Shown: positions 7,883 through 15,883 of the stretch, piece after piece
How the letters are laid out: each line of letters opens with the position of its first letter
Position numbering within the stretch: position 1 is the stretch's first letter
Assembly (NCBI GenBank): GCA_905618915.1
Contig: CAJQTI010000044.1
Location: 1-38,475, forward strand
Length of the DNA stretch: 38,475 bases
Direction of reading: 5' to 3'
DNA from: an uncultured Candidatus Pelagibacter sp.
GTDB lineage: Bacteria > Pseudomonadota > Alphaproteobacteria > Pelagibacterales > Pelagibacteraceae
The notes under the pieces: model-generated
The model's input: only the letters and a program-made list of their open reading frames with translations
The model's database searches: none
What the model was told of the DNA's origin: nothing
Made by a program: the position numbers and the translations under genes

Positions 7883-7999
7883 AGTATCCTTAACGTAGAT
7901 TAAAATAATCTTAATAATATCAAGGTTTCTAAGTACTGCATAAGCTGCAACAATAGCTCCAATAATAAGTAGTATTTTTAGTATTAAGATTAATTCCAT
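7868..7999 (-). CDS. Possible 43-aa single-span membrane peptide
   Basis: The gap between hisG and rmuC holds a minus-strand ORF from ATG (7997-7999) to TAA (7868-7870). The product starts MELILILKILLIIGAIVAA, then YAVLRNLD and a second hydrophobic part IIKIILIYV ending in a basic LRK tail. This gives one clear membrane helix with a possible second weak one. It overlaps the 3' end of hisG by 15 nt. No Shine-Dalgarno is visible, and AT-rich antisense DNA readily encodes hydrophobic stretches, so it may be chance. No family is recognised. Confidence 0.35.
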   Translation of the reverse strand: MELILILKILLIIGAIVAAYAVLRNLDIIKIILIYVKDTLLRK

Positions 8000-8063
8000 A
8001 GAGACAGTTTTAAATAATTACATATATAAATCAAATTTTTACTATAAAATATCTCCTAGAATC

Positions 8064-9161
8064 ATGGACATAATTTTATTAACAGTATTAGTCTTATTGC
8101 TAGGAGTTGCTTTAGCAATTCTTTATCTAAACTTAAGATCTAAGCCAAAAGATGAAAGTGAAAATAAAGAAGCTGAAGAGATGGCTAATTTAAAGACAGA
8201 AATTACGTCATTAAAAGATACCTTAAACACTACTATTAATACTTCACTAGGTTCTATGTCGACTTCATTTAATAACCTATCAACTGGGGTGACCAAAGAC
8301 ATGACTGAGGCTTTAACAAAAGTTGATGAAAAAGTAGGAAACTTCAATAGTCAGGTCGAATTATTAAATAAAAGCCAAGAAGGTATAACTAAAATTTTAG
8401 CAGGTGTTAAAAAATATGGAACTCTTGCAGAGTTTTCATTAGATGCTCTAATCAAAGACTTATTACCAGCTTCACAATTTCAGACCAACGTTAAGATGAA
8501 AGAAGACACAGGTGAAAATGTAGAATTTGCAATCAAACTTCAGGGTGATGTAATGGTGCCTGTAGACTCACATTTTCCAGTGGAAAAATTTAAAGCAATT
8601 ACTGATGGCTATGATGCTGATGATAAAAAAGCTGTTGCAGATGCAAGAGCAAAATTAGCTGCTGCATTTAAGGCTAAAGCTAAAAGTGTTAACGAAAAAT
8701 ACATAGTGCCACCAAAGACTACAGATTTTGCAATTGTTTATGCTCCAACTGAAAGTTTATACAAAGAATTAACCGAATACCAAGATCCAACTACCAAAGA
8801 ATTATTAACTCAAGAATTAATGAAAAAATATAAGATTGTAATCTGTGGCCCTAATACTCTTTCAGCTTACTTACAATCTTTGCATATGGGATTTCAATCA
8901 TTAAAAGTTCAAAAGGGTGCTACAGAAATTTATGATCATCTAAAAACAATTAGCTCAAGATTTGGAAAACACTTTGATAATATAGTTTCTCTTAGAAAAA
9001 AATTAGAAGAAGCAATGACTGTTGTTGATAAATTTGGAACAGATGCAAGATCAATCAGTAGAAGCCTAGAAAATATTAAAGATCCCGAACAAGTTGATAA
9101 GGCTGCTCAAACAGAAAATGTAGAAAAATTTGTTGACCATTCAAAACAAGCAAAAAATTAA
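8064..9161 (+). CDS. rmuC: RmuC family DNA recombination protein
   Basis: RmuC proteins are linked to DNA recombination and suppression of inversions and carry a restriction-endonuclease-like fold; their exact activity is unclear. The 365-aa protein has an N-terminal membrane helix (residues 2-22), then a charged coiled-coil region (about 35-130), then the conserved RmuC core: VEFAIKLQGDVMVPVDSHFP near 153-172, VPPKTTDFAIVYAPTESLY near 215-233, and GPNTLSAYLQSLHMGFQ near 265-281. A coiled-coil tail follows. It is the first of three nuclease-type genes in a row. Confidence 0.88.
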   Translation: MDIILLTVLVLLLGVALAILYLNLRSKPKDESENKEAEEMANLKTEITSLKDTLNTTINTSLGSMSTSFNNLSTGVTKDMTEALTKVDEKVGNFNSQVELLNKSQEGITKILAGVKKYGTLAEFSLDALIKDLLPASQFQTNVKMKEDTGENVEFAIKLQGDVMVPVDSHFPVEKFKAITDGYDADDKKAVADARAKLAAAFKAKAKSVNEKYIVPPKTTDFAIVYAPTESLYKELTEYQDPTTKELLTQELMKKYKIVICGPNTLSAYLQSLHMGFQSLKVQKGATEIYDHLKTISSRFGKHFDNIVSLRKKLEEAMTVVDKFGTDARSISRSLENIKDPEQVDKAAQTENVEKFVDHSKQAKN

Positions 9162-9198
9162 TTTCTTTTTCTCCTCAATACCGCTTATAACAAACTAT

Positions 9199-9885
9199 AT
9201 GCAGTGGAATAATAAATTTACTTATCCAAAGTCTATGAGATCGATGGTTAGTGGTTCAAGAATGTACGCTGTTAACCAACAAAAGCTTCCATCAGTTACA
9301 TCGATTTTACAAGCAACACAAAGTGAGGAAAAAAAAGCATCACTTGCAAACTGGAAAGCAAGAGTGGGAACAGCTGAAGCAAATAGAATTAAAAATGATG
9401 CCTCAAGTAGAGGAACATCAATGCACAGCTTTCTAGAAAAATATTTATTAGGTCAATTAAATCTAGAGTTATTAGAAATAGAAAATAAATCTAAAAAAAT
9501 GGCTGATGAAATTATTGAACAAGGAATTAAAGGAAAATTATCAGAAATTTGGGGAACAGAAGCAACATTATATTACCCTGGAAAGTATGCTGGCACATGT
9601 GATGCAGTAGGCGTTTATGAAGGGCAAGAAACCATTATAGATTTTAAACAATCAAACAAACCTAAAAAAGAAGAATGGATTGAGGATTATTACCTTCAAT
9701 TAGGGGCTTATTCATTAGCTCATAACGTTGTTCATAATTCAAAAATAACCCAAGGAATCGTTTTACTTTGTACCGTGGATAATTTATTCCAAGACTTTAG
9801 AATTCAAGGCGCAAAATTAGAAGAATATCAAAACAAGTTTTTAGAAAAAGTTGAACAATTTTATCACCAAAGGAATGTGAACTAA
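9199..9885 (+). CDS. RecB/Cas4-type PD-(D/E)XK exonuclease, phage-like
   Basis: A 228-aa predicted nuclease. I choose ATG 9199 because the open frame from 9130 would overlap rmuC and adds an unrelated-looking 23 residues. Motifs in order: PSVTSIL (31-37), RGTSMHSFLEKYL with His76 (71-83), Glu121 in TEATLYY, GTCDAV with Asp135, IIDFKQSNK with Asp148-Phe-Lys150 (the D-x-K signature), and QLGAYSLAHN with Gln167 and Tyr171. This His/GxxD/DxK/QxxxY order defines the RecB/Cas4 branch of the superfamily, and the N-terminus resembles exonucleases of marine phages. It sits 1 bp before the ExoI-like gene. Its substrate is inferred only. Confidence 0.75.
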   Translation: MQWNNKFTYPKSMRSMVSGSRMYAVNQQKLPSVTSILQATQSEEKKASLANWKARVGTAEANRIKNDASSRGTSMHSFLEKYLLGQLNLELLEIENKSKKMADEIIEQGIKGKLSEIWGTEATLYYPGKYAGTCDAVGVYEGQETIIDFKQSNKPKKEEWIEDYYLQLGAYSLAHNVVHNSKITQGIVLLCTVDNLFQDFRIQGAKLEEYQNKFLEKVEQFYHQRNVN

Positions 9886-9886
9886 T

Positions 9887-11314
9887 ATGAATTTAGCAAT
9901 ATGGGATATAGAATCTAGCAGTGCAAACACTTCATGGGGAAGTATTATTGAAGTAGGTGGTGTTTTAGTTGATGCAAACTTTAAAGAATTAGACAGATTT
10001 AATTTTAGATGTAGGTTGCCAGAAGGAGAAGTGCCTCAAGCAATGGCCTTAATAGTTAATAAAACTAGTGTTGATTTATTAACCAAAGGGAACTTAAGCC
10101 ACTATCAAATGTTATCTCAGCTGGAAGCAGTATTTAAAAAGTGGAGCCCAGCAATATTCATGGGTTGGTCAAATATTGGTTTTGATGACGAAATGATAAG
10201 AAACGAATTTTTTAGAGGAATTAGATACCCTTATATTACAAATGCTACTCCAAATAAAAGACATGATGGATTAAATATAGCAAGAGGTGCACATGCTGTT
10301 GATGAAAGTGTTGTAAAAACAGAAATAAACGCAAAAGGTAATGCAGTAATGAAACTAGAATCGTTAGCTAGAATGAATGGCTTCGAGTCTTCTGGTGCTC
10401 ACTCAGCTTTATTTGATGCGGAACTAACTGTTAAGGTTTTAGGTTTAATTAAAAAAAATCAACCTCAAACCTGGGATACATTTTTAAGAACAGCCAACAA
10501 GAGCGATACAGAAACAATCTTTAAAACAGAGAAGATGTTTACTTTAGCTGAATATCATTTTGGTAAAAATTATAGATTTGTAGTTGCACCGCTTCATCCT
10601 AAACACTGTATTCATCCAATCTATCAATGGGGTCAAGCATTTGATCTTAAAATTGATCCAATTCCATTATTTGATATGTCAATTTCAGAACTTAAAAGTG
10701 CTATTAAAAAATTAAAGTTTTTAAGAACTATACGATCAAACAAAGCTCCTATAATTTTAGATGCAAGTTATGGCTTACAAACTGAACCATATTGTAACCT
10801 TGATCCTGATTTGATTAAAGAACGTGCGAAATTAGTGAACAGTAATGAAAAATTCTCTCAAAATGTTTTAACAGCATTAAGAGAAACTGCCGAAGATAAA
10901 GCACAATTTGATTCACAGGTTGATCTTCTTGCTGAAGAGACAATTTATAAAAAATTTACACCTCAAAAAGATACTGCTTTGTTTCCAAAATGGCATGCAG
11001 CATCTTGGAAGGATAAATTAATTCTATTAGATAAATTTGAAGATGAGAGAATGGTAAGCTTTGGAAAAAAGATAATATATCAAGAATCACCGGATACACT
11101 GCCTGCTGATATGTTTAAGACTATTAAACGTGGAATAGCTGAAAGAATATTGAGCGACGAGAAGGAAAAATGGTGGACATGCAAAGAATTTTATTTTGAG
11201 TGTGATAATTTAAGAGAAAGATACACCAACGATAAAGATGAGAAAAAGCTTAAGTTTTTAGACGAAATTAACGAGTTTGTTGAAGGTATTCAGAAAAAAT
11301 ACGAGCAGGCATAA
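9887..11314 (+). CDS. sbcB: Exodeoxyribonuclease I (ExoI/SbcB-like)
   Basis: A 3'-5' single-strand DNA exonuclease of the DEDDh family. At 475 aa it has the same length as E. coli ExoI. Exo I motif WDIESSSAN (Asp7, Glu9), Exo II GFDDEMIRNEFF (Asp100) and Exo III AHSALFDAEL (His172, Asp177) are intact. A C-terminal half (about 200-475) corresponds to the SH3-like and helical ExoI_C domains that clamp single-stranded DNA. It starts one base after the preceding nuclease gene, so the two are certainly one unit. No obvious terminator follows; 75 bp lie before the thioredoxin gene. Confidence 0.9.
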   Translation: MNLAIWDIESSSANTSWGSIIEVGGVLVDANFKELDRFNFRCRLPEGEVPQAMALIVNKTSVDLLTKGNLSHYQMLSQLEAVFKKWSPAIFMGWSNIGFDDEMIRNEFFRGIRYPYITNATPNKRHDGLNIARGAHAVDESVVKTEINAKGNAVMKLESLARMNGFESSGAHSALFDAELTVKVLGLIKKNQPQTWDTFLRTANKSDTETIFKTEKMFTLAEYHFGKNYRFVVAPLHPKHCIHPIYQWGQAFDLKIDPIPLFDMSISELKSAIKKLKFLRTIRSNKAPIILDASYGLQTEPYCNLDPDLIKERAKLVNSNEKFSQNVLTALRETAEDKAQFDSQVDLLAEETIYKKFTPQKDTALFPKWHAASWKDKLILLDKFEDERMVSFGKKIIYQESPDTLPADMFKTIKRGIAERILSDEKEKWWTCKEFYFECDNLRERYTNDKDEKKLKFLDEINEFVEGIQKKYEQA

Positions 11315-11389
11315 TTGAACTTTGTTAATTAATTAAAAAAACCTCTTTTTACATATTGAATAAATAGAATAAAAATTTATATAAGAAGC

Positions 11390-11707
11390 ATGCTTATAGA
11401 ATTTAATGACGAAGAATTTGAAACAAAAATTAAGAATGAAGATATCTCTGTAGTTCAATTTTCTGCAGAATGGTGTGCTCCATGTAAGAGTCTTAAACCC
11501 ATCATGGATAAGTTTTCAGATAGCTATAAGGATAAAGCTAGCTTTTATTATGCTGACATTGAAAATGGTGGAATTAACACTGGTTCAGCTGCTGGTGTAA
11601 GAGGTGTACCAACTGTTATTGTTTACAAAAAAGGTGTTGAAGTAGATAGAAAAGTTGGTGGAGTTGCCGAGAGCCAAATGAAAGAATTTCTAGATAAGAA
11701 TATCTAG
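11390..11707 (+). CDS. Thioredoxin
   Basis: A 105-aa cytoplasmic disulfide reductase of the thioredoxin family. The active site SAEWCAPCKS has Cys29 and Cys32 in the usual WC-x-P-C form (Ala in place of Gly), and the cis-proline loop RGVPTVIVYKKG follows at about 85-96. There is no signal peptide. Candidate promoter elements TTGAAT (11356-11361) and TATATA (11378-11383, spacer 16) place a start site close to the ATG, so the leader may be very short. Its last 4 bp overlap the convergent folC gene. It could be the main TrxA or a paralog; this window cannot decide. Confidence 0.9.
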   Translation: MLIEFNDEEFETKIKNEDISVVQFSAEWCAPCKSLKPIMDKFSDSYKDKASFYYADIENGGINTGSAAGVRGVPTVIVYKKGVEVDRKVGGVAESQMKEFLDKNI

Positions 11708-12972
11708 TTTAAGTTTAAAACTTCTCCTGCAAGATACAAAGACCCTGTAATTAAAATAATATCATTTTCTTGAAGATCAATTGATCTAATCGCTTCTTCA
11801 ACAGAATTTTTATAATTAATATTTTCAAAATCTTTAATTTTCTCCTTAAGTTCACTCCCCCTAATAGCATTGGGTTGATTGGGAATATCAATTGTTGTTA
11901 ATGACTTAATATTCTTAAAGTAGCTCATATATTCATTGTGGTCTTTGTTAGCCATCATTCCTAAAATAATATGTTTGTTACAATTTAAACTTTGAAGATA
12001 TTCATTTAATACTTTTGCACCAAGTGGGTTATGAGACCCATCTACAAATAATAAATTATTACTAGTTAAACCTTTTAGTTTTCCAGATTTTAACTCTTGA
12101 AGCCGTGCGATACTTTCTATTTTAGTAATACCACTCTTAATATTTTCATCCGTTATTTTGTAATCTGTTAATTGTCTAGCAGTTGCAATTGCAGTAGAGA
12201 TATTTTCTAATTGAAATTTTCCAGGTAGATTAGGTTTTGGAAGTTTAAGAGCACCAAATTCATCTTCAAAATAAAAAAAATCGTTTTCTTTTAATGTAAA
12301 ATTATAATTTTTATTAAACGTTATTTTTTTTGATGAATTATCTTTAATTGTGTCTTCAATACTTTTGCTAATTTCATTTGTGCTTTGTTTGGCAACAATG
12401 ATTTTAGAGTTTAATAAAGTGGATGTTTTCTCAAATATTATTTTTTCAACTGTTTGCTCTTCTTTTGGAAGCCAATCTAAGTGATCAAGACCAATGGCTG
12501 TTACAATACTAGCCAAGTTTTTTTTTAAAATGTTGGTTGCATCAAATCTATGAAATAGACCTGACTCAATTAAGTTAATGTTTTCAGGGTATTTCTTTGC
12601 ATAATGAAGATAAGCAACAGTTAAAATTTCAAAGAAAGTAATTTGTGTTTGATTATTAGCTTCTTCTATTTCAGAAAAAAGATTGGCCAATTCATCATCT
12701 GTTAGTGGCTTATTGTTAAAGACAAATCTCTCGTTAATCTTTTGAATATGAGGACTGGTATAAATATTACATTTATAATTTGCTTCTTTTAAAATTGCAT
12801 AAAGTGCCTGGATAGTTGAGAACTTTCCGTTCGTACCAACGACTGAAATACAATTGATTTGATCTTGAGGATTACCTAATTTTTCTAAAAGATTTCTAGT
12901 TCGATCTAGACTTAGATCAATCTCTTTAGGATGCAGCTTTTGTAAGCGTTCTACTATCTTCTGAAGTTTCAT
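11704..12972 (-). CDS. folC: Folylpolyglutamate/dihydrofolate synthase
   Basis: A Mur-ligase-family ATP-dependent enzyme that adds glutamate to dihydropteroate and to folates. The 422-aa length is typical. N-terminal P-loop VVGTNGKFST (44-53) keeps Lys50, but the usual Gly after the Lys is Phe51. The middle domain has SGLFHRFDATN and AIGLDHLDWL, and the C-terminal domain has VDGSHNPLGAKVL and ILGMMANKDH. It is the last gene of the 14-gene minus-strand run. Its start lies 47 nt inside the end of accD, an unusually long overlap, so a later start is possible although no better ATG is nearby. Confidence 0.92.
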   Translation of the reverse strand: MKLQKIVERLQKLHPKEIDLSLDRTRNLLEKLGNPQDQINCISVVGTNGKFSTIQALYAILKEANYKCNIYTSPHIQKINERFVFNNKPLTDDELANLFSEIEEANNQTQITFFEILTVAYLHYAKKYPENINLIESGLFHRFDATNILKKNLASIVTAIGLDHLDWLPKEEQTVEKIIFEKTSTLLNSKIIVAKQSTNEISKSIEDTIKDNSSKKITFNKNYNFTLKENDFFYFEDEFGALKLPKPNLPGKFQLENISTAIATARQLTDYKITDENIKSGITKIESIARLQELKSGKLKGLTSNNLLFVDGSHNPLGAKVLNEYLQSLNCNKHIILGMMANKDHNEYMSYFKNIKSLTTIDIPNQPNAIRGSELKEKIKDFENINYKNSVEEAIRSIDLQENDIILITGSLYLAGEVLNLN

Positions 12973-13855
12973 TTTCTGATGAATTTATAGCAGAATTTTT
13001 ATTTAACAATATTGATAATAATGAGCCAATTTTTTCTCTTAGGTCTTTTCTCTCGACAATTAAATCTATAAATCCTGATTTCTGAACGTACTCACTTCTT
13101 TGAAAGCCCTCTGGCAACTCTTCTCTTACAGTTCCTTGGATTACTCTAGCTCCTGCAAAGGCTATAAGAGCCCCTGGTTCTGCTAAGTGTAGATCACCTA
13201 ACATTGCGTATGAGGCTGTAATACCACCAGCGGTCGGATCAGTTAGTACAACAATATAGGGTAAATTATTTTTCTTTAGTTCGTTAATTGCCAGTGTTGT
13301 TCTTGTCATTTGGCTTAATGATATAAGACTTTCCATCATTCTCATTCCACCACCAGAAGTAAACACTATAAAAGGTTGTTCATTTTCTACCGCATGTTGA
13401 ATTCCGTATAAAAAAGCTTCACCTTCTGCAGCACCAATTGAGCCACCCACAAAATCAAAATCTGATGCAATCGCTGTAATTTTTAAATTTAAGATATTAG
13501 TGTTAACAACCATCATTCCACAATCCATACCAGTTTTTTTTCTAGCAGCTTTTAATCTGTCTTTATAAGGCTTTGCATCATTCCAATTTAAAGGATCATC
13601 TTGAGGAATGGGAGTTTTTAAAACTTCATAATTGTTTTTTCCAAATATAATATCAAATCTCTGACGTGGGCTTATTCTGTGGTGTTTGTTACAAGATGAG
13701 CAAACCCATAAGTTTTCTTCTAAATCTTTTTTTAAGATAGGCCCCTTACAACATGAGGTCCAATCACTATTAGCTATTTCAGTTTTGGTTGCACGTTCTT
13801 TAATGATGGTTTTTATCTTCTCACCAAATCTTAAAGTTTTTTTAATCCAATTCAT
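12926..13855 (-). CDS. accD: Acetyl-CoA carboxylase carboxyltransferase subunit beta
   Basis: With AccA it forms the carboxyltransferase that makes malonyl-CoA from acetyl-CoA and carboxybiotin. At 309 aa it has the crotonase-like core (FTSGGGMRMMESLISL, LTDPTAGGITASYA, FAGARVIQGT). The N-terminal zinc ribbon is odd: TSCCKG...VCSSC (Cys35, Cys36, Cys52, Cys55), whereas the family has Cys-x2-Cys at the first knuckle; the residue aligning with the first Cys is Thr33. Its start overlaps the trpA stop (ATGA). accA lies about 22 kb away in the same window. Confidence 0.94.
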   Translation of the reverse strand: MNWIKKTLRFGEKIKTIIKERATKTEIANSDWTSCCKGPILKKDLEENLWVCSSCNKHHRISPRQRFDIIFGKNNYEVLKTPIPQDDPLNWNDAKPYKDRLKAARKKTGMDCGMMVVNTNILNLKITAIASDFDFVGGSIGAAEGEAFLYGIQHAVENEQPFIVFTSGGGMRMMESLISLSQMTRTTLAINELKKNNLPYIVVLTDPTAGGITASYAMLGDLHLAEPGALIAFAGARVIQGTVREELPEGFQRSEYVQKSGFIDLIVERKDLREKIGSLLSILLNKNSAINSSENETSEDSRTLTKAAS

Positions 13856-14649
13856 GCTATTTTTTTTCTCAACTTTAGCACAATATTAGTTACATTTGTG
13901 ACAGGATTTTGGCGTTTCTTAATAGAATTTGATATTTCTTTACATAAAGCACTACCAACCACTAATCCATCAGCTTTTCTTAAAGATGCTATGGTTTTTT
14001 CAGTGATCCCAAAACCTATTACAATATTCTTATTCTTATTAAGGTTTTTAATCTTACTGTAACGCTCTAAAATTTTTTTAGGTGAAACCTTTAGCTTACC
14101 CCCAGTTGTTGAGAGCATACTTATATAATAAACCATATCATGAGAGTCTTTAATAATTTTTTTCATTCTACTTGGAGAGGTAGTGGGAGATACTAATTGA
14201 ATAAAACTAATACCTTTTTTCTTACATTTTTTTGCAAATTCTTTATTTTCTGGATAAGGAAGATCAACAACAATTAAACCATCTACTCCTACTTTTTTAC
14301 AAATATTTATAAAGTTATTATCTCCATATTGATAAATCATATTATAATAACCCATCAATATTACAGGCTTTGATTGTTTTGATTTTTTAAAATTTTTAAC
14401 TATTGAAAAAACATCTTTAATTTTAATACCATTTTTTAAAGCTCTATAAGCACTTGATTGAATCTGGCCACCATCTGCAATTGGAGTATTATGAGGAAAG
14501 CCTATTTCACAAATATCTGCATATTTTGCAATTGATTTTAATATCTCAAGAGATTTTTTTTTACTATTATCTCCAGCTACTGTGTAAGTTAGTAATGCAG
14601 GTCTCTTTTCAGTTTTTACTTTTTTAAACGCTAAATTAATTAAAGACAT
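13852..14649 (-). CDS. trpA: Tryptophan synthase alpha subunit
   Basis: Cleaves indole-3-glycerol phosphate and passes indole to TrpB through an internal tunnel. The 265-aa TIM barrel has its catalytic pair at the expected places: Glu48 in CEIGFP and Asp59 in TPIADG. The phosphate-binding region GFGITEKT and the VVGSALC end of the barrel are also present. It lies 1 bp after trpB and overlaps accD by 4 nt. Apart from high Lys content it looks normal, unlike its partner TrpB. Confidence 0.95.
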   Translation of the reverse strand: MSLINLAFKKVKTEKRPALLTYTVAGDNSKKKSLEILKSIAKYADICEIGFPHNTPIADGGQIQSSAYRALKNGIKIKDVFSIVKNFKKSKQSKPVILMGYYNMIYQYGDNNFINICKKVGVDGLIVVDLPYPENKEFAKKCKKKGISFIQLVSPTTSPSRMKKIIKDSHDMVYYISMLSTTGGKLKVSPKKILERYSKIKNLNKNKNIVIGFGITEKTIASLRKADGLVVGSALCKEISNSIKKRQNPVTNVTNIVLKLRKKIA

Positions 14650-14650
14650 C

Positions 14651-15883
14651 TTAGTTAATTTTTCCCAATCTTTCTTTTAAAATATCTCTATCTTTTTTAG
14701 CATCACCACAAGAGTTTACTATAATGATAGTTTCTTTGCTTAATTTTGGAGCAATTTTTATAGCTTCTGCAAAAGCATGACATGGCTCAAGACTTGGGTT
14801 TATTTTTTCAAGTTTTGTAACTAGTTTGTATGCACTTAAAGCACCTTCATCAGTTGCAGATGTATATCTTGCTCTCTTAGTATCTTTTAGGAAACAGTGA
14901 ATAGGTGACACGCCAGGATAATCCAATCCAGCAGAAATAGAAGCGGTATCATTAATTTGTCCTTCACTATTTTGACAAACATAAGCTGCAGCCCCATGCA
15001 ATATTCCAAGTTTAGCACCAGTAGTTAGAGGTGCTGCATGTAGCCTTGAATTTTTTGGACCCCCAGCTTCAACACCGATTAATTCAATCTGTTTTTTATC
15101 ATAATCAATAAATTCACTCCAAAAACCATAAGCTGAAGAACCTCCACCTACACAATTGATGAGTTTTATCTTTTTAGGTATATTTTTAAATTCTTTTTGA
15201 ATTTGTATTTTTAATTCTCTTGAAATTTGAGCTGTACTCCAACCACAAATCTTAACAAATATATTAGGACCAACTGTTGAACCAACACACATGTGAGTGT
15301 TATCACAATTTGAAACCCAGTAACGCATACACTCACTAACAGCGTCTACTAATGTTTGGCTTCCTGAATAAACGGGCACAACTTCTGCGCCATTCTTTTT
15401 CATCGCATCCACATTAGGCTTTTGTCTTTTTATATCTTTTGCACCCATGAATATTTTACATTTAAGGCCAAACTTTTTAGCAGCCATACTCAGCATCTTT
15501 CCAGCATAGCCTGCACCCGTATCGCCAACGACATATTTTTTCCCTGCCTTTTTAGCAATAAGGCAATGAACTGTTGCATTATAAATTTTATGAGCTCCTC
15601 CGTTCGCCTCTGACACCATTTTGGCGTATATTTGAGCTCCATCTAATTTATTAGATAGGTTTTTAAGTTTAATAAATGAAGTAGGAGAGCCTATGTAGTT
15701 TTTAAAATAATAGTCTCTTTCTTTAAGGAATTTCTTATCGTATCTAAGTTTTTCAAAAAGTTCAGTTAAATCCTCAATAGGTTTTTTTAAAGTTTCAGGT
15801 ATAAAATTACCACCAAATTTACCACCCCAAAATCCACTCTTATTGTGCTGATCAATTAAAGGAATTTTTTTTTTAAGTTTCAT
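14651..15883 (-). CDS. trpB: Tryptophan synthase beta chain, divergent at the active site
   Basis: A PLP enzyme expected to join indole and serine into tryptophan. The 410-aa length, the N-terminal GKFGGNFIPETL (21-32), the PLP lysine in GGAHK (Lys99), GLKCKIFMGAKD, RQKPNV, GGGSSAYG (phosphate loop, 246-253), SAGLDYP (Asp321) and adjacency to trpA and trpF support the call. However, the segment before the lysine has lost the KREDL..H consensus (it reads KMVSEAN), HKxN reads HKIY, and the catalytic Glu of AETGAGQHG is Asp121 in GDTGAGYAG. Possibilities are a drifted but working enzyme or one with altered chemistry. Call by context is strong; activity is uncertain. Confidence 0.85.
   Translation of the reverse strand: MKLKKKIPLIDQHNKSGFWGGKFGGNFIPETLKKPIEDLTELFEKLRYDKKFLKERDYYFKNYIGSPTSFIKLKNLSNKLDGAQIYAKMVSEANGGAHKIYNATVHCLIAKKAGKKYVVGDTGAGYAGKMLSMAAKKFGLKCKIFMGAKDIKRQKPNVDAMKKNGAEVVPVYSGSQTLVDAVSECMRYWVSNCDNTHMCVGSTVGPNIFVKICGWSTAQISRELKIQIQKEFKNIPKKIKLINCVGGGSSAYGFWSEFIDYDKKQIELIGVEAGGPKNSRLHAAPLTTGAKLGILHGAAAYVCQNSEGQINDTASISAGLDYPGVSPIHCFLKDTKRARYTSATDEGALSAYKLVTKLEKINPSLEPCHAFAEAIKIAPKLSKETIIIVNSCGDAKKDRDILKERLGKIN

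Noticed and set aside
7897-7911. AGATTA-AAA-TAATCT hairpin as a hisG terminator
   Set aside because: The stem is all weak pairs except one per arm and no T run follows; it also lies inside a possible minus-strand ORF.
9130-9198. Upstream extension of the PD-(D/E)XK gene by 23 codons
   Set aside because: It overlaps the end of rmuC and the added residues are unlike the rest of the protein; ATG 9199 avoids both.
9251-9436. 61-aa ORF inside the exonuclease gene
   Set aside because: It lies fully within a gene with intact catalytic motifs in another frame; a shadow.
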